In this document: positions 33,545 through 45,500 of the stretch, piece after piece | Numbering within the stretch: the stretch's first letter is position 1 | Layout of the letters: every line of letters begins with the position of its first letter | Assembly: GCA_911728455.2 (NCBI GenBank) | Contig: OU452228.1 | Coordinates: 3,162,001-3,226,000, forward strand | Length of the DNA stretch: 64,000 bases | Reading direction: 5' to 3' | Source: Marthasterias glacialis | Lineage: Eukaryota > Echinodermata > Asteroidea > Forcipulatida > Asteriidae | Position numbers and translations under genes: made by a program | Notes under the pieces: generated by a model | What the model was told of the DNA's origin: nothing | Databases searched by the model: none | What the model saw: the letters and a program-made list of their open reading frames with translations, nothing else

Positions 33545-36500
33545 CTAAAATAAAAATAACAAAACAGCAAATTCTCTCATGTGTACAGATAAGAAAAACA
33601 TACAATACAAAAACAACTACATTCTTATTTAGGCTGGAAGACATAATTCGCAGAACTGAACTAACGTAATATGTAGGTATAGTGATCACAAATGTCCAAG
33701 TGCAATGTAGTCGACTTCGATTAGATTAAATCTGATTTGTTTATTTTCCATATAAAAAATAACAAAATAATGGCCTCAGATAACAAGACATACATGAGTT
33801 TATATATATTTTTATATTTAACTAAAATTAAGGGGGTGTGTAGATGCTTTATTAGTATCGGACTACAAGCTTTTCATTCGTTCATTATTTGAGTAAATAA
33901 GATACTGCTGGCGGCAAACAAGAAAAAGAGACTACGCCAGTCCGCGCGGCACCTGATGACGATGATGAAGTTACTTATTTTGGTAACATTGGGTGAAAAA
34001 ATGGCAGTCGGATTCAGCATCTTTGTTTTGTATCTAGCCTGAGGTACCCTTCCTCCGCCCTAGAACACCCCATAATTCTTTACCTGTTTGCCATCATGAC
34101 CAAGGCAATATAAATTGCCATTCACACTGCCGAATACCACACTATCTCTTGACACCGATGGTGAAGAAAAGATTGGTTTACCACAGCTGAAGGTCCATCT
34201 CTCCAGCCCTGTGCTCTAGGTGTGATCAAACAATAAATGTCATTTAGAAACTCAGGGTTTAAAATTTCTGATACAAGTAGAACCCTTTTTGTTGTGAAAT
34301 AAATTTCTATCAACATGCACTGAAATTCGTATAGGGAAGATGTAACTTACTAGATAAGCACCAACACTTGACAAAATGAAACCTTTGTACTTAAAACCAA
34401 CTAGGAAATGCACCGGACTTTTTAAAATTTTTGATGATCTAAGTAAGAACAAAATAACTTTTGGACTTGCTTTTCACATGTCTTGCAAAGACTCCAAGTC
34501 TTATCAGAAATATCAGATTCTGTCTTTGAACCAATGAATTTGTGTTTTTTCGGTTTATGAAACACAGAAATGTATGCCAGGTTTGGAACAGGAAGCAGCA
34601 AAACTCTATGCTTGCAGCAGATGGGCGTGCATTTTATGTAATGACTTACCAACAGGACCCCTGGCAAATGTCACCATCGCCGAGGTCAAATAATGAACAC
34701 ATGCACAACTCTTAGCCAATGAGAGGTCTTCCTTTGACCTCAGTGAGGGCGCTGTTTGAGCTTGTGGCTTCATAAGCAAAGGACCTATATTCTATTTGCT
34801 CTTGTTTGATCATCTTTTGTGATGTCATAAGTCTTTTGACCTTTACATACCTTATCAATGGCTAATAAGACACCAGCAAGTGTTGCTACGTACACAATGG
34901 AGGATGGGTAGTGTACAGTAGGAGATGAAAATACAGAGCCTCCACCACAATACACACGCCATTTACAGCTACAATCCTTCACAAGAAAAAAGGAATTACA
35001 TGTATGATACGCACCAAGCAGATAATTTCACAAAACTTAATGCAACTATGCAACTCCACTTAGTTAAGATCGATATTTCATGAAACACCATGTTTAACCA
35101 GTGGGAGCCGGATGACATGTGAACACGCAAATGTTTCCCCTGCCTTGAAACGGAAGGTATGTAAGGACGCCATTATGTAATTTCGGACCTCTGGAGCAAA
35201 GGTTGCCCAGGTATCAAACTACAGAACATGCACAGACCACACACACGTTGTCTAGTATAGGACAAAAAATGGTCTTATTGGCATTGTGTGGCTATTCAGA
35301 GACAATTTTTGTGTAATCCCCAATAACAGTCCTTTGTCCTTTTGTTCCAAGAAGAGGATTACGAGACATCGAGAGGCTTCCACCATTGTTCATTCATTGT
35401 ATTTCAGCTCTTTTTTTTTTGAGTCTTTGAAAACTAGGGTGGGGATGCGTGCCTGCCATGCCCACCCGCCATTGAATTCTACAGAAAAGGAGAAAAAAAC
35501 TTTACCTCAACATCCAAGGCATAAAGATGCTTGTCATGTGATCCAATAAAAACATGAGATGAGTCATGGTCAGCTACCGGAGAGCTTTTGATTGGCCCTT
35601 CAGTTTTAAATTTCCAAATGACCTTCCCAGAATCAGAATCAAGAGTGTACAGATTATTGTCATAGCAACCTGAAAATGGAAAAATTTGATCAAGCTGGAG
35701 TATGTTGTGTATGTTCATATTATTTGCATTAACTTTTGTTCAATGTCATTTTCTAAAGCCGTTAAGTGTCTCATAAATACAAGTTATGACCATGCTAAGT
35801 TGAACATCGGACATAGTCCCTCTAATGAGGCTGTGTCGTCATGATTGTAGCAGGCCTTTGGCTGTGCATAAAAAGATGATCTCTCACCCAGATACTGCAC
35901 ACGTATGTGCCTGATGTCAAATCACAAAGGGTGCCATCTTTGTCAAACTGTGATGTGACTGCTGGCCCACACATGCGGGTAGTAACTGGCTCATTCCATT
36001 TCGAGCTGTAATCATGACCAGACAGTCCCTTGTAAAGACAGAGGACCAGTCTTTGTTCATGCATGCAGTATACAAAATATATTAGCAAAAACGATTACTT
36101 ATTTTTAGGCTGGCTTACCAACAATAATTTGATTTCCTGAGGTAGACAGGCAGGCTGATGACTCTACTCTATCACCCAACTCCGTTACCCATAATGCTCT
36201 CCCTGTTGCCATGGTAACCGCTGCAAACTTGTGGGAGTGTGAACCAATATAGACAATTGTATTTAACCTAACATAAATAAAAAAAACAGGGATACAATTC
36301 TAGGGCTTGAACTTAAAACCTTCAACATTTTTTCTGTAAATTACCATTTTGTTGTTGTTGCATTACATATACAATGTAGGGTTGGTTGTCTTCATGTCTG
36401 ATGACTGGCTAGACATTGAATACTTAACAACAAATAAACAAATTAATGTCTTTTCTCTTTTTAATGCAACTTCACAATTTATAATAACATCTGCTTCAAC

Positions 36501-39500
36501 TCAAAGACTTTTTGGTTAAAAGACTGATAAATTTACAAAAATATATTCAATGTGCAGAGAAATTACACATTTGTACTTTATTACTATCTTATGAAGGTTG
36601 CAGTTATAAAATCAATACAAATGCAGAATTTTTCATTTAACTATTCCCAATAATTTTCACAAAAAGACTTCTTTCAGTAACACATTGTCCGTGTAGTCTG
36701 TGGACTTTTCCCTGCAGGAATGGAAAAGGACTGGGTATATAGTGCTTATCACATCTCGGTGCAGAGTAAAATTATATTCTTTATCCCTGATGCAATTATT
36801 ACATGTATTTTTGAACTAGCCTCTCATCACCACACAATTGCTTGGTGGTCTAGAAATCAAGACACCATGGTCCAAGTTCATGACTCTACTCACTGTGTAA
36901 TTCTGCGCTTACGGCGCCCTTGAAGCATGTAACTCCATGGGCCGCAATCGCAGATTTCCGAGGTAAGCAGAGCCATATAATGGGCCCTGCTCTAGAACGC
37001 CGGGGTCATGGGTTCTAATCCCACCCAAGTAGCCCATAGAGGTTTTTTTCCGACACGACTTTTAGCACTGGGTATACATTGCTAATCACACCAGTCAATG
37101 GGTAATACCAAAATTAAACACATTGTCCTCACCATGTAGTTAGAACAACCAAAGGAGATGCATCAACACATTTTCCTGTGTCATACTTCCATCTTTGTAT
37201 TAATTGTGGAGATTGACTGTGAGTTGACTTACTCCCAGCGTTGGTCAAACCAATCTCTGTATCTGGCTTAGTGCTCATCCATTGGGCACACCTTCTCACG
37301 GCATATGAAACATGGCTAGATCGAGGTATATCACGGCAAGTAATCTGGGATAAGAGGCAGTTTGGGATCGCTGATGAGGGGCAAATGTCTTCAGAAATGT
37401 TGAGTTTAATGCCGTCATGAAAAGATTTCTGTTGGTATGCAGTGGAGGAACAAACACCCGATTCTGAAACAGCTTCTTTTGGTGTACAAGATGATACTGA
37501 AGTATTTATCTTTCTTGAAGGTGATAAATGAGACTCGCCATTCTGCCTAAATCTGTTGTTCTTGGTTGGCTTCACATCATTATCAATTTCATTCACTTGA
37601 CTCAAAATTGTTTTCGTTTTTGAAGACAGCTGCTTTTCAAGTATGTCCTGTTTTTCTTCCAATTTCTTATTTCCGTTTGGGCCACAAGTTTCCTGAAAGG
37701 GTGCTGCATCTCTACTGGTGGACATAAGAGCTGAAAAGTTGTCACGGAACTCTGTACTTTTTTCATTCTTGGTTTCAATTCCTGTGCCATCTTTTTTTGT
37801 AGTTCCACTTTTACAAGAAAATTTTCTCCGCTTTGAAAACTGTTGATACTCCAACTGTTTATCCTTGGATTTCTCATAATGGGGAATACTTCCAGTATAG
37901 GTTGCTGCTTTAATAGTTGGGATTATTTCTGCAGTCCTACCATGCATTAATATTCTTTGCTCATGTTCAGTTTCAAAACTATTCCCTGAGAGCCTGTCTT
38001 CAAGCATACAATCTTCCTGTCCTATAACCTCATCTCCTTGTTCTTTAGCAGCGGTCTCAAGATCAGATCCATCCTTTAGACAGTGGGTCTTCTCTGATAC
38101 ATTTCTCTGTATGTAATCCAGGACAGAAGAGAATGTTTCATGTAGAATGACATCTAGTAAACCGGGAAGAGATATTCTTGTCAGTGATTCGATTGTGTCT
38201 GTAAGCTGAACAGCTCGGAATGAGTCTCCTCCGCCGTGTCGGATGAACAACTCAGTGTCTACTGGTTTGATTGATGATGACAAAGCTTTCTACAGGTAGA
38301 CAGGAAATAACAATAATAAGTTGACGCTCATGGCACATAAGCATTATTACCCCAGTCACTGGGTCGATTATTTCAAGTCCTCATACAATCTTAGCTCCCT
38401 GGGGAGTATACAGCCTGTGTTGCCAAGGGCACCAAGCTAAAACAAAACAAAAAGGATGCACTATTTGTTTAAACGCAAAAGCTCAATGGAAGCTTGTGGT
38501 TTTACCCGCAAAGAAAAATGTGTGTATTCTTATGAGGGAAAAATGCACAATCAGGAATTTCATTTTGCATACCTTCCATAAGTCAGCCAAAGTTTCTCTT
38601 TGCATTTGACCGCCTTTGCTCCACACCTGCGCAACCCTGTCTCGTGCATCAACTGCCTTGGCATGTTGCAACAGCGCTCTCCTATCCACCTTTCCATGAA
38701 GCGTCAACGGAAGTGTCTTCAGGAAATAAAATCCGTCAGGACGGCAGTGGGATGGGAGAACATCGGTCAGGACTTGTTGGAGAGCTTCTTCCTTTGGGAT
38801 TACAGTTGATGACGATTGGAATGGTGAGGTCTTGGCCATGACACAAAAGAGGAGAAGCTTGTCTTGAGATGTGTGGATGACCTCACAGGATTCTACATCT
38901 TGAAGGGTTTCTACTGTCTTGAGTCATAAAATTGCAAGACATTCAACATTAAAACCTTAACAGGGAGTGTACTTCATTGGCAAGATTGAAAATGTAAATA
39001 TGCACAGATTTGCACATAACTTACATGGTACTAAGATGGCATGATGGAAAACTTGCAAAGAAATGTTTTTGCCTGAAATGCTATAGTTTTTGAGAAATTA
39101 GTAACACAGTTACTAATTCATGATCTCACGAGGCAAAAATCCTATGTTTGGAAATGGTGAAATGACATATAACTAAGCTTTGACAGTTTGTTATTTCATG
39201 CATGTTGGGTCACACAAAGTGCGGATAGCAGTCTTTGAAAGTTACCAATGTTGTCCTCATGCTTTAATTGTGATTCATCCAAAAATAGGTTTCTCAACAC
39301 ACAAACATGTGGCTCTTTTTTACCTGTTTTACTTGTGAGAGGCTGACTCTCTTTCCATGCCGTTTCACTTGGTCGTCCTGACGACCAATAAACATCAATC
39401 CTCTATCCGTGATACTGACCCAATCGCCCGATGGCCTCATCACCCTCTTGTCCAATGGTAGAGTCCAAGTCTCCCCATCCAGCAGGCACACTCTGGTAAC

Positions 39501-42500
39501 CCCTCCTAAAATAATTAAGGTGCTTTCATTTATTTGCAGGGCAGAGAACAGTTTGAAACTTGTGCACAAAATGATTCCTTTCAGACCACCGCTATAAAAC
39601 AACTCTGATTTGTTTTCTATTTTGTTTTAACAAATTTACAATTATTAAGCAATAAACCACAACGGAAACTTCAAATTTTAATTCAATTTTGGGGTGTACA
39701 GAGAAAAATTGACTGGAGCGGGATTTGAACCTGCGACCACCGGCTTAACGTACCGGCGCTCAACCAACCGAGCTATCCAGCCCTAATGTTGTTGGTCTCC
39801 CTTTTTTGTCAGTATCTTTGTTCAGGGGTTGCCAGTAACCTGTCAGTTCTGACAAAATTAAAAATACGCAACCCCTTAAGGTGATCCCTGTCCTGCTGCT
39901 TCTCAGGTTATATCCATAGAGCTATATATATATATTATAGCTCTACGGATGTATCAAATTTATAGTTGTATCAAATTTATGCTTTGCACTATAAAAAAAA
40001 AGTGTCAACACTGTTTCGTACCTGTACAAGATAGTGGTGACACTTTTTGTACACTAAGCATTATAGATGCTGGCTTAAATGTAGATTTACGGGGAAAAGT
40101 CTGCTGAAAACAGAATCTCTTAAGGTTCTGAAAGGGGAATCAGTTATATAACTAACAAACTTTCAACCTGGGATGTGTTTTGGCGAGCCAAACCAGAAAC
40201 ACGTTTCTAATGAAAAATTAATAAACTGAAACAATTTCCAAGAGCTACGCAAAAAGGGTCTGAAACCAGAAACATTTTGTGACAAAAGTACATTTCTTGA
40301 AAAGTAATGTTCTCAAAATACACGGCCCTTACTTTTACATAATGGATTTTAGTCGTTATAACTTTATTATAACTGAGCTACCCAGCCCTAATGAACAAAA
40401 CTATTATTACTATTATTAAAAATTTTGGATTTGGCATTTTTTTAAAAGAACACAGTAAACATACATTTTTACATTTGTTTGTAAAACCTACCATCTTGAA
40501 ACCAAGCCAAACTGAGTCAATAACTGGGTTACTGTTTGGTCATAACATCTACGATACCATGCTTGAATCAAACTCACAAAAACACTTTGCCACTGACCAA
40601 AGCTCACTCATGTTTCTGGTTAGGGTCGCCAAAATGTGCCCGTGTTTGCAGTTGTCATTTTTATGAATACATACTGGACCCAACTTCATAATCTATTTAC
40701 CTGTAAGAAAATTGTTGTTTAGTTTAAAAGAAAAGATTAGATAAACAGAAGCGTAATTTCATACACACTCAATAAGATTTGACAGTGCATGTGAGCATTC
40801 ACAATGGATTTTAGTTGCGTCACTCATCTGCCAGCAAGCTAGCGTGCCTTTTACTTTGCTTACAGTAAGCTGTAATTATGAAATAGAAATTCTGCTCAGG
40901 ACTACCCCAGAAGTAGACTGGTTCCTGGTACCTACATCGTTCTATTCCGACTGTATATAGGGACCGGTAGTTACCGGTACTACCGATATGCACTTTTGAT
41001 TGGCCCTCAGTTGCGCGGGCGCAGTAATAATTTTTTAGATTTTAGAGATGACGTTGGCTATGCTCTTGATATGTGCATGTTATTGTTTGACAATAGCGCA
41101 CATGCGTATCGTAACCCTTCACCCGGACAAAATGAACCAGCCTTCAACATCAAAATCCAAGCTAATTTTAGAAGAACATGGTCTGCAGGATGGGAGATTC
41201 TGAGATTCTGTGTCCGTCATTTTGTGTAGGGCCGCATTGCATTATGTGATTACGTAGACCTATATGCTAACCTGCTACCGATCCCTATACAGTCAGAATG
41301 AAAACAATGTAGGGACCGGGAACCAGTCTACCCCAGAAGCAGAAAACTTCTACTTATGTATTTATCAGTTTGGCTCCTGGTCAGCACATGCTGAGCCCAA
41401 TTTCTTACCAAAGAATTCTGCGCTTACAGCACAGCACCCTGTAAAGTGTGTACTTCTCAGGGCCATGGCAGAGCGTAAACGCAGAATACCATGGTAAGCA
41501 CCGCCGTGAAATCAGGCCCAGGTCAAAGGTTGAGTTACAAGTTCTTCCTTTGAAGGTGTATAGTTCTTTCAGATGTATCTTCATTTGACTGCTGAAATAT
41601 TCCAATGGCATCCCTCCCTTACCCCTTCTAAAGCTCCATCCCACTGAATGTACCTCTCTGAAATCACTCCCATCTGTTTTACCCTTGCTTCATCCAAGAT
41701 ATTTTGTTGTGAATTCCTCAGTTTGGTCACTTTGGCCACTTTGGCCACTTTGGCCACCATGAAGACCTTTTCAAGCACTCACCAATGTAAAGCTGTCCTT
41801 GTCCTTGTGTTACTGGTTGATCACTTGTGTCTCTTACTTCTAGCATAGTGGCCAGTAAGGGTTTCCCTAATGGAATACTGTATAAAAATACACAAAGGTT
41901 AAAACTTCAATATGTTGCAACTGGGTGAAAAATGTTGTTGGAAAAATTATTTATTCACATTTGTCATGTCAGAGTTTGTTGCCTGATTATCTATACAAAC
42001 AATTTTTAAATCAAACATTTCAAGCATATTTTGGAGTGGTAGTGTGGCAAATGTTAAGTACTGAATAAGATCCCTTTTGTCTAAGCTTTTAAATTAACTT
42101 TTTAAATATTATTAAAGGTTTTTGTTTTACAAAAATTGGCTTTGGTTTGTGTTTGGAGAGCCTTCGCTTTGGCTGCTGACTGGCTGTTTGCATCAACAGT
42201 ACAGGTAGTTCTGAGCAGGTACAGACACACTAACCTAGCTTAAGCCGTAGCCCAAACTACTGTTTTATAATTTGCCGACGTGATTAAGAAAAGTAGTTGT
42301 CAACCAAAGGTATGTGATCATTGATAAGACGGTTCCCATTAAGGTAGAAGTGCATGTACTCTAATTTAATTTTATTTTACATTTTACAACAGCACCAGTA
42401 GAGCTATATATATTGACTGGAGTGTTAACATCCCCTGCATTTTGAAGCCATGTGGGTGGATTCAAGTTTGTGTACAAACCATGTAAAAGCTTGACATTTT

Positions 42501-45500
42501 GTACAACGGCTGTACGGATTTGTAATAATGGTGCTTATATTCTTCTTTTTGCCTTGAATGCATGATCAGTAATTAAGCGTATGTTGAATCAAGAGTTAGC
42601 CCTCTAGTCAATATATTTAGCTCTATGACAGCACAACTTGTTCCCCATTTCAACCTTTTCTGAGATTCCTCATCTGTTCTGCTCTCTATATCAATTCGAT
42701 GACATGTGGCCCAGCTGGAAACCTCTGTGATACCATACAGGTTGTAAAATGTAGTGGTATTGTCTCTTGCCCTCATGTGGTTGATATGAGCCATTGTAGG
42801 GCAGGTCTCTCCACCGAAGGCTAGAACGCGGAGAGGTGTAGCTGCCGATAGGAGAGTCTGATGCAAGACATCCTTACCAAATCTGCTGACGAGAGTAGGA
42901 GTGGCCTAAACACAGAAATAATAACTGTCAAAATCAGATAAAGTTATTTTTTATTGTTGACAATACAGAAGAATTTTAATGACCACAATGACACACTAAC
43001 AAGGTTTACCATGAAGATAAGCTCTTAAGACTTCTACTACGCTACTTTTTTCATTAAAGATGCGTTGCCCGATTTGGGGCAAAAGGATTAAAAAATCAAT
43101 TTCATTGAGTGAACGAATTTTAAAAGTTTATATGTTTGTGTAACGAAAAATATAAAAAACTAAGAATTCTGATATCAGGAACTCGAGATAGAACACTTTT
43201 AAGTTTCTGCAGGCATTTGCTGACTTCAATTTGATTGGTTTCCCAGCAGCCAATCAGAAGAATCCGCAAGTAATGAATATTCATGATTCTTGTGACCTTT
43301 TTTAGTATAAATGGGTCACGCCCCCTGTGATCGATGCTCTCGCCGCTGCCGGCCCACACGGCTCGCTGTGTGCGTACATACAATGTACGTGGTGTATGTA
43401 CATGTACAGAGTGCGCGATCCGAGTGATAAACTACCACCAGCTCTCTGCTGCAAACACACTGTGCGGGTTGGTAGGAGGGAGCAGGCCACCGCTGGTCAA
43501 TCAACAATCACACGGACCAGATGTCCGGACGGTTTTGACCACTTCCTGCAAGATGGAGACTCGCGGCAGCAGAAAATGAACCAGAGGACGACCAATATTG
43601 TACATGTACAGTGTACATACATGTACAGTGTGTGGGTTTAATTCTCATTACACCGTGTACAATGTGCACCACACATACAACCTGTGGATCGTCGTTCTGA
43701 ATTAGGCTGCTTGAATACAAGCATAAATATTCATATCCTGCGCTTCTGCAATATGCAAATGACATACGTCATAGCTCTGAGGATTAAAAGGCTGGCCCAG
43801 CCTTTTATTCATTTACGTTTTTAATTAACTGCCACTAATCCTTGACAAATTTTTTTCGTTCAAAGTATCAAATGAAAGCTCATAACTTTTTATACCCAGT
43901 AACATTAGCAATTAGAAAGATAAATATATTTTTGACCCCCAAATCGGCCTGAAATTGGGCAATGTATCTTTAAAAAAGAAAATTTGCTGGTAGATACACT
44001 TCTGATTGACAGCTCTATAAAACCGGGCCACAAGCCTAAAAATGACAGCATTTAACATTTTAACCATTTACATGGATCTGCCAATGAATGGATTGAAGCT
44101 TGGAACTCCCACAACCCCCCCCCCCACTCTCCCCCTCCCCCTACCTAGTACCCAAACTTCACCTGTAGAACAGATACTTGATTCCTGGTTAGGACCTCAA
44201 GAAGCTTCCTGGGTAACATCTTGATGACATCAGGAACCATAACAAGTGTTGCACCTTGGGACAGGGCCATAAACATCTCCACGATGCTTGGGTCAAAGGT
44301 CAATGGGGAAGCCATGAAGATTATGTCACCTTCATTAATGCCCAAAACATTACTGCAATAAAGAAATGGTTGTAAACAGTGACTTGTGACAACTGTGTTG
44401 CTATATCACATTTTTAAGCTACAAAACATCAAAACTCAACAAATATCAAAAACATCCAATATTATGATTAAGCAATGTTTTCATCCTGAACTGAGATTAA
44501 TCTTGAGAATTCCCTTCAGAACTTTTGAAGTGTGAATTTCTCAGGAGTCACTTCAACTGACCTGAGATCTTGGATGTTTGGCACAATGCACCGGTGAGGT
44601 ACACGCACAATCTTAGGCTTGCCAGTTGTTCCAGATGTGTGCATGGCGTAGGCCAGATGAGCTGATTGGCTCCGACTGCAGTGGGCAGGTCTCTGATTGG
44701 CCAACAGCTCAACCAATCGGAGGCAGACACCATTCAAGCTCAGAGGATCCCCCAATGAATGAGCTTCAAATGTCTTACCATGTGTCTGTAAAAATGTCTG
44801 GGTTTTTATACAAAGCAGAAGGAAAATATTAAAATGGAACAAAGTGTTCCTGAAAAACAATGTAAACAAAATTTAAATACATTTTATACCTCTTACTTTG
44901 GTTTTGCAATCAACAAGTTTTAGATTTGAATTATACTTTATTTATTTATATTACATTTCTTTACCAAGGGTATGCTCAAACAATTAAAACTGGTCTCCAG
45001 TGGGGACCTGAATACATTACTACACGTACATATATTAATTCAATATTTACGACATGCATGCATTTCATACATGGTGATTCACTTCAAACAATAACATAGG
45101 TTCCGATATACTTTCTGATTACACTGTATAATTATATCTAAATTCTACATCCTAAATCAATTCAAGATTTTCAGACGCTGGAAACTTGGTTTTTCTAAAG
45201 TATCATGTACCTTCTCTAAAGACTCTGGTAGTAACATCCAGGACAGGTCCAATGTAGAGATGAAATACTCATTGATATCACTTGGTGCTCTGGGGTCAAT
45301 AGGAGCAAAGGATGCTCCTATATTTAGTATCCTACCAAAATAAAACACAATGGAATTTGTTTTCTAATATATCCAGTGTTCATGTAAAGTGAAAGTGTAT
45401 CAACCATGGCAGTCCCAAATCCTCCAAAATCATACCCAGGAAGTTGTCTGACTTTTGTTGGATGGTACTCCAGTCCTACTTGTGATACTAATTGCTTATC

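Noticed and set aside
35822-36088. Minus-strand open frame of 88 codons between AASDH exons 10 and 11 (contains KWNEPVTTRMCGPAVTSQFD)
   Set aside because: AASDH exons 10 and 11 join directly in phase and leave no gap in the propeller, and I recognise no domain in this frame. It may be a repeat relic or chance.
39713-39785. Functional tRNA-Asn gene
   Set aside because: The anticodon loop lacks T33, the T-stem has a mismatch, and the 5' flank is shared with a second fragment, which indicates a SINE.
43302-43765. Overlapping open frames in the GC-rich intron core
   Set aside because: They are open only because GC-rich sequence has few stop codons; there is no splice-site pattern or domain, and they lie inside an inverted-repeat element.
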